NCBI RefSeq assembly: GCF_000004075.3
Contig: NC_026655.2
Span: 20,817,489-20,881,488 of the forward strand
DNA length: 64,000 bases
Direction: 5' to 3'
Source of the DNA: Cucumis sativus
Lineage: Eukaryota; Streptophyta; Magnoliopsida; Cucurbitales; Cucurbitaceae
Shown here one piece after another: positions 1 through 13,190 of the stretch. Made by a program: the position numbers and the translations under genes. The notes under the pieces are model-generated. The model was not told the origin of the DNA. It did no database searches and saw only the letters and a list, made by a program, of their open reading frames with translations. Each line of letters begins with the position of its first letter. Positions within the stretch are counted from its first letter, which is position 1.

Positions 1-707
1 CTTCCAAATTTCACGGCCACACGCAAATAGGTAAAATGTTTTTATTTGATTTTCATTCTTAATAGCTATGTCCATTTCTTATTTATTTTAAGCTAAATTT
101 TTTATTGACATTTTCTTACAAAAAGAAAAATATACATTAAACAAAAAGTTCCCTCTCAACCACGTTCTAAAGAGAAATAACATGGTTACAACAATTTGGT
201 AGCCACTTTGGAAACAGAAACGAAGTCGAGAAAAATTAAACATCGAAAAACTTGAGTCAAATAAAAGAATGAACCATCGAATTCCAATCAAGCATCACAA
301 ACCATAATGAAGGAGAAACTCAAAACCAAGGTACAAATCTCGTCAATCAAAGAAAAAACCTCTAATAGAGGTGCCATAGAGCTATTGACAACATTGACAC
401 TAGACTCATAATCAAATAACATAATAATATTGGTCACGTTGGCCGTCGAAATCTGCACGAATCAAATTAACGCACTCGTTGAGTAAGATAACACAAAAAT
501 CAACTCCAAATTTAAAAGGTGTAAAACTCAAACGTTACAAAATTAAGAATTTAGAGATAAAACATCAACCAAAGTTTCATAGAAAGAATGAATTGATATG
601 AGAAAAAAACAACTTTGAAAAACTATAACATCATTTACAAATGAAACCAAGAAAGCCAAAGATATGTATATATATTTTTTACAATATAGAATATGAATTG
701 ATGAACT
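1..707. other. Intergenic and 3' flank of the DUF1635-type gene
   Basis: This AT-rich stretch lies downstream of the minus-strand gene that ends at 708. The part next to 708 is presumably its 3' UTR. Only short chance open frames are present, with no motif, structural RNA or recognisable repeat arm. I see no gene here. Confidence 0.6.
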
Positions 708-1741
708 TCAGTGTAATCTCTGTCTCTTTGTAGATTGAAACTGAGAGGAGGCAAAAGAAGAAGAATTAGTAGTTGTTGAAGCCAATCCATTTTGGTTAAA
801 ACAACAAGAATCCAAACCAAAAGCGTTGGAGAAATTCAACATAGAACTCGAACACATTCTAGGAGTACTATTAATCAAAACAGGTGGTAACACTTTCATA
901 GGCTGCAACGGTGGCGGATTTCGCCACCGAGGCAGAGGACCGGCGACGAGCAACGTCTGAAGCAACGGCCCGGCTTCCATAACAGATTGCAGCAACCTCC
1001 CTTTCTCTGGCAATTTCTTCCCTTTCACAATACTCTCAATCACCAAACTACATTGATCCACATTATGAGAATCCCCTACATTGAAGCTTGAAAAATCGGT
1101 CGGCGACGAAACGGCGGTCGCGTCAAAGAACGATTCGACAACGGGTGAACCCGAGACGTTATTAAAGGTATTGCTATTGTTATTGTTATCAGCTGAGAGG
1201 CTGTTGGATTCTGTGATGCTTGAATTTGCTTTAATCAAAGGACTTTCAGGTTGGAAATTGAGTTTGTTCAATACTTTATGAAGTTGATTCCTGGCTTCAT
1301 CTCTTTCTTTATAAGCTAATTGAAGAAGATTCAATAAATTCTTTACATTCTCTTTGTTCTTTATCATCTCTTGATTTGCTTCCATTTTTACTGATTCTAG
1401 CTCAATCGTTGTGTATAAAAGCTTCTGTTTTAGCTCATCTACACCCTGCAACAACACAAAAACTAAAAGGTTAAAAATTCAAATCCCATCTGTTTCCATT
1501 AACATCAAATCGAGATGTCAGAACAGAGAGTTTTTTTGTTTTTCTGTTAAACTGAAATACTCAAAGATGAAATTAGAGAATCAGATTGAAACCCAATTGA
1601 AAATTTTCAATCTTTTTATTCAGCACCCAAAAAAACAGAGCTAGAGAAAATGAAGTGAAAATGGGGAGGAAAAGGGGAATTAAAGAGAGAAATTTGACTA
1701 ACCTCTTGATGATAACTCCAAAGAGAAGCAAAATCTTCCAT
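708..1741 (-). CDS. DUF1635-type plant protein, 258 aa, two exons
   Basis: Exons on the minus strand are 1741-1703 and 1445-708. The ATG at 1741 opens a 13-codon exon (MEDFASLWSYHQE) ending in a GTTAGT donor; the acceptor TTGCAG restores phase 0 at GVDELKQKLL. The joined N-terminus, with a short Trp-containing lead-in followed by a Leu/Lys/Glu-rich helix (ELKQKLLYTTIELESVKMEA) and further coiled-coil-like heptads to about residue 75, matches my knowledge of the plant-specific DUF1635 family, whose biochemical role is unknown. The rest is Ser/Asn-rich and low in complexity, with a Pro-rich patch near residues 180-195 and a basic KRQRLH tail that could act in nuclear targeting (inference). A TATA box and an inverted CCAAT box lie about 95 bp upstream of the ATG. 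The start is preferred because the internal Met in exon 2 would lie inside the acceptor region. Confidence 0.88.
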
Positions 1742-1833
1742 TGATGAAAGCTTTGAGGATGAAAAAAAAAAAGAAGAGAAAATAGAAATGAAAATTGAAG
1801 TATCAGGGAGTTGAAGAATAATGAATTCTCATT

Positions 1834-1841
1834 TATTTATA
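1834..1841 (-). promoter_or_regulatory. TATA box of the DUF1635-type gene
   Basis: On the minus strand this reads TATAAATA, preceded by ATTGG (an inverted CCAAT box) a few bases upstream. It sits 93 bp upstream of the ATG at 1741, which suits a transcription start about 60 bp before the start codon. It was assigned by sequence and position only. Confidence 0.6.
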
Positions 1842-1859
1842 GACCAATGGGAATTAAAT

Positions 1860-4800
1860 TTTTTTATAAGAAAAAAAAGGAAAAAGTTTGGAGATTCCAT
1901 TTAGTGGTGTGTGGACAATTGATTTTTTTTTTATATAATTTTTACAAAATAAGTATTTCCTCTTTTCTTGCACTTTGTCTCTTATTCAAATGGAAACAAA
2001 AATAAAAAAAATAAAAAAAAAATGTGTCTGTCTTACAACAATTAAATTTTGGATGCAATTTTCCTTGTTTAATTTTCTTTAAATTTATTATTCTTATCCT
2101 ATAATGAATTTATTTTTTTAACGGCTACACTTTTATTTGTTTTTGGATATTGACTTTTGAGTTTGGAGAAATTGGGTTACGCGGATTAAATGGTGCTCGA
2201 AATTACTGAAATGCCCTTTTCGTTAGCCTAATTTATAGGGTTTACGGGATGAGGGTGTGATTGCAAATCATAACCTTTTGCTTTTCTTCCATCAACATTT
2301 ACTTCCAATCCTACACTTTTCAATCCCCTTTCATCATTCAAACATACATATATGTTCGTATATATTTTCGAATGTAGTAAAATAAATTAAAATATTTACA
2401 AGTTATAACAAAATTTTAGATTATATTAACCAAATCTATCAATATCTTTTATTAGTAGAATCTGAACATTTGTTGTTGTAAATATTTTGTTAAATTTACT
2501 ATTTTTCATAATTCCTTCTCGAAAAGAATGTTAAGCTCTTTTTAATGATTTTCTTTAAGTACAAATTAAAAATGAAAATTTAAACTACAATTTTTTTTCA
2601 AACACATATGATATATGTTTGTGTTAGCATAATTATTTATCCATTTGTCTAATCAATCATGGAAATATGTCATTTATAAAAGTCAACTAAAGAAAACAAA
2701 AAACTAACCAAGATTTTAAAATCTTAATCTAAACCCAAAATGAATGACTAAAATTTTAATCCAATATCAAAGTGTTATTATTTTTTTTTTTTGCTATACA
2801 ATGTAAATACTTTCTATTTTATATTCTATTGATGCAAATTTCCAAAAAGAAAGTAATTCAAACGTGAATATATTTTTTTTCTTAATGTTTGTTTCTAATA
2901 AATAATTATGAGTGCTCTACGTGTTGAGGCCAAAAATTGGATTAGTCGTAAACTTGTATTACATGAAAAGAATAGTTCAATGTATAAAAATACATTTGAG
3001 CACCAATATGGTTTCAAGCCACAAACTTCGATTATCAAGTCAGTTTCGATTTTTTGTGAGTAACTTGACATTAGAAAATAGTAGACAATTTTAAGTGTAC
3101 CTTTGACTAATGTCTTTAGGTCGATTATATGGGATATAGGTAAAGCATAACTGACGTTTGGGCTTACAATTGTTTTTTTTTTAAAAAAAAAAGTTGAACC
3201 GTTGAAGGATACACCATCATTTTAACTAATAATTGTCTGCACCATCTATTTTTAATATCTTAATTTTGAATGCGATTACAAGGCTAATTAGAATTCATGT
3301 TCAAACATATGTAATTATTTGTGATTATATATGACTATGACTATAAGGTTTCGAGAAATGTATTATATAAACTTCTAATCCTAGTAGCGTATATCATTGA
3401 ATGATCTTTAACTTAGTATTTTCTCTAATAAAAATCTTCATCATTTGTCCCATGGACAATAGCAAATTACGTTAGTGTACTATTGGTTTATCAACTCTCT
3501 TCTTTTACGTTTTTCATATTCTTTGTTTGGTGATTTCATAACAATAACATTTTTTTTGTTTTAAAAAGATGCAACTGTTTACACAACATGTCTTTGCAAT
3601 AATTATCTTATATATATTTTGAAAATACTCGTTAAAATTTAAACCACATTAAATAAAATGTTATTTATAGACTTAATTTAAAATGTCAACAAATAAAAAC
3701 AAAATAGTTATCTTATATCTTATATGCACTACATTTCACATCTCAAACATATTTTGACGTGAAAATCAAAGCTCATTTTAGAGCCTAATTAACATTAGAA
3801 TTTCATTTTCGATATCTTCCTAACACTTTCAGACTCATTATGTTTTACAATCCCATAAGACACATTTCTTCAATTTTGACACCACTAAACTGTTCGTAAT
3901 TTATCACAATCGATCGCTCTTTGATCCTAAACCCTTCTTCCTTACTTTACACATACAAACAAAGAAACTTTTAGAGGGTAAATTGAGAAAGAAAAAGAAA
4001 CGTCAAATTACCATAAAAAAAAGTATTTTTATATAAAAAGAAATACTGACTTTACATAGTTATAGCTACAAGTTGTATTAAAAAGTGTTACAACTAGAGA
4101 CTTAAAATATTACAAATTATTAAGTACTGGTATAATTAGACAATTATATAAAATAACTTGAAAATATGTCGAGAAGCTAAAAGGATTGATACCTGAGTTG
4201 ACAACATTTGTCTTACCATATATACTTCTCTTATTAATGAAAAATATTGCTTTGCATTCTTGAAAAAAATTAAGAGAAGAAATTGAGAAAAAAAAAATAT
4301 ACAACAAACAAATTAACATAAACAATAAACAAATTAAGATTTTGGAAGAAAAAAAATTAGTAGAGGATAGCTTCTTATATAGTTAGGAGTTGGATAGATT
4401 GCATAACTTTTTGAAATTCCTTTATTAAATATAGTTAATTGTTTACTTAATATTTAGAATTTTAAATTAAAAAAACTTTCCTTTCATCTACTAACCTTTA
4501 TGCTTTTTATTTTTATTTTTATTAGCTTTACACCATTTATTTTAAATATAATTTTTATTAATTTAAATGTGCATAACTTTTGAAAATGTGAATTGCAATA
4601 AAACCAAAAATTGTAATTAAGTAAATTAAACTTTTAAAAAGGAGAAAATGGAGAGAAAAATGTTTCAAATTTAGACAGGAAAGAAGTCAATAGATAAATA
4701 GGTGTGCTTAAAAAATAAAGATAAAAAACATGAATACATATTTCACATAATAAACACATAACACATTTTTCTAAAAGAAAGTAATAATAACAAAACAATT

Positions 4801-7800
4801 GCAATTTAACATAATATAAATTGTAAAATAAAAAATCTATTTAGTATTTATAAAATAAAATGAGTATCAACTAACAAATATCTAAATTGTGAATGTATTA
4901 CCACTATTAAATATATGTCTTTACTCAATAGTTTGTAAAATTAAATCAATATTATTGTAAATAATAAAAGTATCTATAAATATAGAAAAAGTTCCTATTC
5001 TAGATGATGATAGACTAAATGTACGTCTATTAAGTTTAGCTTATGGTTTTTTTTTATTATCTATCAAACAAAACAAAAAGTGACATGGAAAAGTACAAAT
5101 ATATATAGATTAGTGGGAGGGGAGAGATTTGGTTAAGAGAAGTTGGGTGTAAAATGAAAGAAAATGTTAATTTAAGCTAATTAGGGGTTTAAATTAAGAA
5201 TGAAAGTGTAAGAAGGGGTAGTCCGACTCCTAGATTGCTCCTTGTGAACTGCCCAACAAAACTGACTTCAACCATATTATAGTTGACTTATTATCCTATT
5301 TATTATTCCCCTCTACTTTATACCCCATTTTTATATTTTATGTATGTCCCAATTGTGAATGGAGTTTTCATTCTCTTTAAACACTATTCAATATATTCTT
5401 TTCACCATTTTTTTTTTTTGGTATTCGTAATCGTTGGAGTTAGCTTCATCTATCAATACCATCAAACATTAATATATCTTTTTTTTTTTTTTAGTTTTAT
5501 ATTTAACTTTTTTCTTAAATTTTAAAATATTGGATAAATCTTTACATATCTAAATTATGGATAAATTTTAAGTCTTTTGTTTAGTTTTGAAAGAAGAAAT
5601 TATGGAATGAAGAGAATAAAGTTAAATTCCATAAGATATAGAAGAAGAGAACAAAATCACATGGGGGTTTTTGTAAACTCAAAATAAAAAGCACCTCATC
5701 AAACCTCCAATCTGACCACAACAACATAAACAATATTTCCTTTTTTTTTCTTTTTTTTATAGTGTATTAATTTTATAAAATTTTTGGTATTTTTCACCCA
5801 AATATAATACATCTACTTACGAAATAGAAACTATAATATTTTTGTTTGAAAATATAAATATCAATCAGTATAATTTATTTCGGTTTAAATAAAAGAATGA
5901 TTATATGTGTATACAAGTTGGGACAACGATCTCCGTTGATATGAGACAAAAAATAAAGACATAAAGACGTATTTTCAAAGTGAACGATATCTTATACTAT
6001 ATTTTTCGAGATATTTGTTTTATCCCAACAATTACTCTTCCTATTTTTAATTATGTTGGGTTTAAGATGTCACATGAATCATGCACCTATGAATTAAGCT
6101 ATGGATATAATATTACAATATATTAACATATATGTTACTTTTTATCCTTGTATTTTTACTCCTTATCTTATTTGCATGCAAATTTGATAAAGTGCGTTAT
6201 TCATTTTTCCATACATATTTTAAAATGACTTGAAAACAATATTGTTTAATTAAAATTAAAGTTATCTAAATATATAATTATTTCATTGTTATGGTTGTTA
6301 GACATTATGTTATTAATTAATTATGCTTAAAATTGTGGGTTTGGTTTAGAGATGAATAAGGACAAAATTAAGGTTCAAAAAAGAGTTGATTATTGTTGCT
6401 TAGGGTTAAGACAAAGCGGCTAAATTAAAAATAGCAATATGTGAACATGTAGTTTAGGGTTTCAATGTTCAATGAATCTAATACCCTCAATTAAATATAT
6501 AATTATCCTTCAACATCCATTATCATTTTAATATCATTCGTTTTTGTTTTTTATGCCTTCAAAACATACTTCAATTATTTACATATTAGTATATCATTTT
6601 AGTTCAAATCTTTTTTTTTTTTCTTTCGATTAATAATTAACCATTTATTTTCCTATATTTTTTTAGATGCTGGATAATTGTTAGGAACAAATAGTGATTT
6701 TAAAGTATTCTTTATAATTTGTGGTAAGAATTTATAATCTTGCTGTTGATAAGAATTTTGTTTTTTATTTTTAAAATTTAGACTTTTTTTTCTACAAATT
6801 CAACTAGTATTTAAACAAAAGAGATATTCATGAAAAATGGATAAATAAATTTAGAGGTGGAAGTAATATTTATAAACTATTATTTAAAAACTTAAACAAT
6901 AAGATATTAGTAAATATTTGGTTTATGGTTTTGGTTTTAGAAGATTGAGTCTATCTACCTTTAATCTTTTTTAAAGAAAATGATTGAAAATGACGAAACT
7001 ACTAAAAATGTTTATAAAATATATTAAATTTTAGATTCTATTAACGATACGCTTTGATAAAACTCTATCATATCGTCTCTAGATTAATTTTTTGTTATGT
7101 GATCTACTTTTTGTCATTCTTTTCAATTACAAAGCCAAGTTTTGAAAACAAAAAAATAGTTATTAGAAACTTTGTTTTTATTTTGATATTTGGGTAAGAA
7201 TTATTAAGCTTTTTGAAAGATAGAAATTTATTTTAAGAAATGAGGTATTTCAAATATAACAAAAATGAGCCTAAATATTTATAAAATATAACAAAACTTT
7301 AGATTTTACGAAGGATATATATACACTAATAGAGACTTCAAAATAAAAAACAATTAGTTCTTAATAACCTTTTTTTTTTCAAAACTTGACTTTGTAATTG
7401 AAAAAAAATGGAATGGATGTTGAACCACCTAGTAGAGTTAATGAGCATGAGTTAATACGATAGAATGAATAAGTTTGTGTTTGAGGTGTATAGAAATGTA
7501 AAATTGAGTTTTTCTATTTTTACAATTATGAAACGGAGAATAAAAATTAAGATAGTATTACTTAGTAAATGTAAACAAATAGAAATAGAGAATGAGATTA
7601 AAGTTATTTGGTAATTGTGAAAAGCATAAATATATAAATTCAATAATGTTTTCTAAAACTTGTAAATTGTAATTTGATTTGACCGTTTAGAAATTTAAAA
7701 TGTAATTTAAGATGAACTTAAAAGGTGCAAATTTGTTTTTTTCAATTGTGGATCATATAATTAGAATATATCAAGCAATAAGACCTACCCTATAAGGCGA

Positions 7801-10800
7801 TCACAAACATATAATTGAAATAGCACAAAACTCATATAAATACAAAATTAGGAGAGACCAAACAACAGTTGCAATCTATCAAAACACTTTAACATGAATT
7901 TATTGTTTGTTTTTGGAGGAAAGGATTTATTAATTAGTATTGAGGAATAAATGCTCAATGATTTAGATAGAATGCTACAAAATGATCTTACTTCATGATG
8001 CATGTGTGTTTGGTTTTATTCATATTATTTTACAAATCAAAGTTAGACAAATTCCATGTGATATTGATTCCAAATTAAAGGGTAACTTTTAAAATGTTTT
8101 AATTAGTTTCTTAGATTTGGATGCCTTAAACAAAGCATATATGTCTTTTCTAATGTAAGGCAAAAACTTGTATTATACATCTATATATCTTCTTTTTTTT
8201 TGTAATATTTTGGTTATTTTTATTTCATACAAACCAACATGACCTGGTTTATCTACTTTTATAGATAAAAATATTTAAAATAGTCTATTTGATGTATCAA
8301 TATTTTACCGTATAATGAAGTATCAATTAACCATCGATATCAATGTTAACTCCTAGAAATGCATTTGTTTTAAACTCTAAATCGATATTGATAGAAACGG
8401 ATAGACACTGTTCAAAATTTATCATTATCCAGACCACGATTTGTCAATGTCACCCTTGCAGGTTTTAAGGTTTATTACAGTGAAAGTTATCTCTACAAAC
8501 CAACACAAATCTTATCTTTAGAGTTCCTACAATTGAGCCATAAAAAAAAAAAAAATTGAAGATTCACCTTATTGATATAGGTAGTAACCCTTTTTTAATC
8601 TTACTATCATGTCGTTAGAATTTTCCTCAATCCGATGTGATATCGTCATTTGTGTTCCCTCCTAAATTCGGGACTTTACATCAATTCCGAAATTTTGTCA
8701 TATTTGTAAATATTTTCAACCGTTTTTACTGTTACCTAGAACTTGAATTAATTTGTAATTCTATATGGTCCACCTTACCAAACTTTGACTAATCTATTTT
8801 TTTTTTTTTTTGTTTTAATTGAAAAAGTAGTTTAATACATAATAAATGTATATTCTAATTAAAAAGGGAAAAGAAGCCTTAATAATTTTTTTCATATGAG
8901 AATGTTCGTTTTTTTAACCAACAAAATGATAGATTTGAGCTAAATTTTAGATAGAGTGTGACTAAATTAATAAGTAATAATAGTTTAAAAAAGAGTAGTT
9001 TTGGAATAAGAAGACTAGAAATAATTGGTAATAAAATAAATGGGATATGTACTCCTCAATTTCATGCTCAACATGAGGTGAAGCTGTATGTATATCTCAT
9101 GTTTGACACAATTCATATTCTTCTTCAAAATTTGTCACCATCCAAAATCTCAAAACCATTATCTTTGTGTATATTCAAAGTTTAAAACCCATGAATTCAA
9201 TTTTTAAATTTAATAATTAGCACAACAAATTAAGGAATTAGAGAATATGATATTTATGGCTTTTTCTTCTTTTAATTTATTTCGTATTGTTAAAAAAAAA
9301 TGTTTTCATTTAATCCTCTATATTCTCACCTAGTTAAATAATATACTTGCCAAGTGAGTAGGAAAATTATTAGAATATAAATTATATTTTAGTGTGAAAC
9401 AAAAGTTCTACTAAAATATATACTGCTATATCTATATCTGATCGATAGAATCAGATAGTAATTTATTTTAATCTTAATGTAGTTATTTTGATCTATTAAA
9501 TATAAATTGAGGATGTTTTGTCATATTTAATTTATAAATATTTTTTATTATAAAATTACAATTATAATTAAACAGGTTATTTTTTTTTTATATGAATTGT
9601 ATTTAAAACGAGTAAAATATTAAGAAGAAGATAGAAAACTACATTGTAAAAGTAGTTAAGCAAAAAATTAATTTAATTTTAAAGGATAACTATTTTTGGC
9701 AATAACTTCTTTATTTCAAAGGCTTTTTCTTTTTCGTGGGATAATATAAACATTTTCAAGATAAATAACGTGTCTACCATTACTACTATTCTTTTCTTTA
9801 TTTTTTTTAGCTTGGTTTCTCTTAGTCACAATCAAAATATTTTAATTTAATCTTTGAATTTCAAAATGTATACTTTAATATCATTTTTTATTAAATATTT
9901 ACTTTTAGTTTTTGCCAATTAATTTAAAATATATAAATTTTAATACCATTTATCATAAACATTTTAAAATCTATATACTAATAAAAATTAAACTCAAAAT
10001 CTAGAGAAAGAGAAGCTTTGTCTTTTTTTCCTTTAAGAGTAATAATATTGCATTGTCAAATAATTTTATATCATGCAATCAAGTGATATTTAGAAAAATA
10101 GTGTAATATCCAATTTATGCTTAATTTTTGTTCATGAAGTATTAATTAATAGACGCACACATTAATCTTTCTAGTTGAAATAAGTTTAAAAAAGCATAAA
10201 AAACCAGTATACATAGAGATTAGTAATGTAATTAAAATTATGCATATCTTTTATTAGTATTTATGGTTGCTTGATTGAATCTAGATAAAATATTTTTTAT
10301 TTTTGTTAAATTCTCACGTTTATGAAATTACATATTTTGGTTTGTTTCAAATATTTTTTCTTAATGGAAATAGCTTTAATTTTCTTTGAATAAGAAAATT
10401 CTTATATCCTTTGAAGTCTAGCTACCAAATTGAAGGAGAGGAATGAAATTAAGTTTAGTGGACCTACCCCCAAATTTAAAGACCATTATTCCTTCCAAAA
10501 AGGGAATTCCTTTCCATTGGAAAAACTTCACTCTCTTTCTTTTTTTTCATTTTTTTAGAATCCACCACTTTACTTCTTTTTTTTTTTCTTTATATTATTA
10601 ATTAATTAAAATTGTACAATTTTAACCACATTTCTCTCTATTATACTTTACTACTAAATTATAGAAAAAAATTTATTTAAACACTATTAAATTAGTTAAG
10701 TTGAATAGCCTTAAAAACAATGAAAAACAAACATTTGGTTATTATTTCAACAATCATATACGCCTAAATTTCATTTTATCTCTAACTTTTCTCCCTAAAA

Positions 10801-11840
10801 AATGGAATAAAATAAAAATGATCTAAGCTTGAGTGATAAAATTAAACATTATATCCTAAGATTTTGTTGCAACTTTTTGGTCTAGGCTTATGTTACTTGT
10901 TCTCTTTCTTTTTAACTGTATAGTTAGAACGTGTATGGTACTTATGGTTTGTCACTATTTTCATTTGTAATTATTTCTTCCTCATATAGTTTGATAATTG
11001 ATACTTTCACCACAAGAATTAGTAAGCTCAAACAAAGGTGAAATTGTCATAATGATTTTCTATAGACTTGAGTTTAAAAATTAATCAACGGAAATATGGT
11101 GTTGTGGTTACCTATAGTTTGCTATTTTTTCTTGATTTTGTGTTGTGTTGGAGCTATGTGTTTGGTTCATGTTGTGGGGTCTTCTTATCTTATTGTTTTA
11201 ATATATATTTTTCTCCAAATATACATGACTTAATAAAGGAAAAAAAAAAAGGAAAAGATATTGACCAAATATTATAGTTTGTTTAAAACATATCTTAATT
11301 AACTTCTAAAACTCGAATATACTTAGAGTTGAATTTGGAATATATAAAAAAGAAATGAGAATGGTGCATGTAAATTACTTTTTACATATAATAAGCATTT
11401 CTAAACCAATCTAACTTTGAGAAGTTTTAGGTTTGGTTAAAAAGATATAAAATATTTAAAAAATTAATTTTATAAATATTTGAATATAAATTAAGTTTAC
11501 GGTCTAAAATATTAATATAAAAAGATTACAAAATATAGGAAAATAGTGGGTGATATTTTGTATATTTAGAATTGAAAATACTATTTAAAAGTAAAATGAT
11601 TGGAATTGATTTAAAAATAGAACTAAAATGGTGTGTTCCAAAATGAAGGGCAACTAAAAATAGTTATATAATAAATATCGTCAAACAAAACATTAAAAAA
11701 AAAAAAAGAGAAAAAGAAAAAAGAAAAGCCACCTCAATTAAAAGGCGGTGCCAGATGTCGAAGTGTAAGGAGAGGAGTGTGCACTTTATAATCCGAATAA
11801 CCAAAAAGAAAGAATAATTAATAATAATAAAAGTGGAAAT
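1860..11840. other. Gene-poor AT-rich intergenic region
   Basis: About 10 kb without a gene I can support. It is dominated by A/T runs. Several MITE-like arm fragments share the theme of a tAAATATAACAAAATTTTAGATTC-like arm (examples near 2395-2440, 7010-7045 and 7262-7300). Open frames are short and lack domain-like composition. The stretch near 5100-5300 is a little less AT-rich and might be transcribed, but nothing decides this. Confidence 0.6.
7000..7335. repeat. Two MITE-arm-like fragments in direct orientation
   Basis: Near 7010 and again near 7262 the sequence carries AATGTTTATAAAATAT or AATATTTATAAAATAT, followed within a few bases by AAA(C/T)TTTAGATTxTA. The same arm occurs at 2395, 12500 and 57150. 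I read these as decayed ends of one miniature inverted-repeat family. Boundaries are approximate and no target-site duplication was found. Confidence 0.4.
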
Positions 11841-11849
11841 TAAGAATAA

Positions 11850-12230
11850 ATAAAACCACGTATTTGTCATTTAGTAACACAGGTATTATAGAATGGCGGC
11901 ACAAAACCTGTGGGCTGTGGGCTGTCTTATCATTTCATTCGCCAAACGCACATGGCCTCTTTACCATTCACTTTTCGACACGCGTACACTACTTTTATTT
12001 AACTCTTTCAAGGTCCCTTGCACGTGCCCCGCCACTGCCTTCTTCCCAACACGTGGCGCTTACTTATCATTACCACACCTCCATTGCACGTGCTTTTTTC
12101 TTTTCCCCCTTTTTTGTTGCCATAACCCTCCAGGAAAGACCAATTCGGACGGCACCCTTTCGCAAACTGACGGTGATTTATATATTTGTTATATTATTAT
12201 TCCCAATAGGTGTTAATTATACTTTTATAT
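11850..12230. promoter_or_regulatory. Isolated GC-richer island with three G-boxes
   Basis: Within the gene desert, about 380 bp is clearly richer in G+C than its surroundings. It holds three exact CACGTG palindromes at 12021-12026, 12050-12055 and 12087-12092; the second is extended as CACGTGGC, the form of an ABA-response element. A TATA-like TTATATAT follows near 12177. G-boxes bind plant bZIP and bHLH factors. Two overlapping open frames (to 123 codons) cross the island but show no domain-like composition, so I treat it as regulatory, or as the promoter of an unrecognised transcript, and not as a CDS. Confidence 0.45.
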
Positions 12231-12569
12231 TCTAATTATATATTTTTTTTCAATTATCGGATTTTGAAGTTGTTTAAGAATTTAAAAAAAAAATGACATA
12301 TTCACTTAACTTTCTTTTATAATTAATATGAAATGGGAACTTTAATGGATTGAATAATTATAGAATTTATAAGGCAGATATACAGTTTTGTTTATAATTC
12401 CATTTCTGTGGTTATTGTTGCTAAATCGAAAGGATGCTGTATTAATTTAAGGAAATTTGTAATATATATTTTTGTTAGAAAAATTATTATAAATGATTAA
12501 ATGTTTATAATATATATACGAAATATAACAAAAGTTTAGATTCTATCCATACTATTTGCTCGAGATTTC

Positions 12570-13190
12570 TAGAGAAACGTATTTCGTGAAGTCAATGTTG
12601 ATTTATATTAATTTGATACGATGTGATTCAATATTTAGTATTTGGTTCTCTAATTTTTTTCCGATTAGATGTGTATGTTTGATTTGAGGAAGTAAAGTTG
12701 CTTGATGATTTTTTAAGTTTTCCATTTTTTTAAACAAACTTGATTGATTTTAAGTGTGGTTCAAACTTTAAGAAGCTGCCTTTTGATTGTTGGAAGAATT
12801 CTCTTTAGATTATGAGAAGTCTAAAACTCTTTTATTTATTGAGTTGTATAGTGGATTTTATGGCTTTCGACTTGGTTGTTTCATGGATCAGACTTTCTAG
12901 ACCCTTGGACCTTATTTAATATTCGAAGTTTACTTTTAAGTTCAATTGAATTTTAGTCTAAATAAATAATATTTAATTGGATTAAAATAATTAACTTAAT
13001 CCAACGACCATGATAAAAACAAATGGCGCCATTAGGATTTGTCAATTTATATTTTTACTTTTCATTAGAGACATATGTAACTTCTAATTAATCCAAAATT
13101 CAGTTATTTATATTTTTGTCATTAATTATGTTTTGTCATTAATTTAGTAAATAGTGTGACAATATATGATGAGTCCAAAATTTTGCAATA
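12570..13190. repeat. Dispersed LTR-like repeat, copy A
   Basis: This segment aligns by eye with 53385-53995. Both begin with AGAAACGT- and GTATTTG-like blocks. Both later share AATAAATAATATTTAAT, then a block containing AAAATAATTAA, a CGA(C/T)CATGATAAAAAC-like block, TTAATTAATCC and a TTTTxGTCATTAATT block, in the same order and spacing. Divergence is substantial, so the insertions are old. A MITE-arm fragment sits just left (about 12500-12545) and another just right (about 13182-13240). No coding capacity was seen. A solo LTR or a non-autonomous element is the likely nature. Confidence 0.55.

Noticed and set aside
11864..12235. A 123-codon plus-strand open frame and an overlapping 107-codon frame in the G-box island.
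   Set aside because: The frames overlap each other, lack domain-like composition, and are explained by the local rise in GC with fewer stop codons. No splice partners were found.
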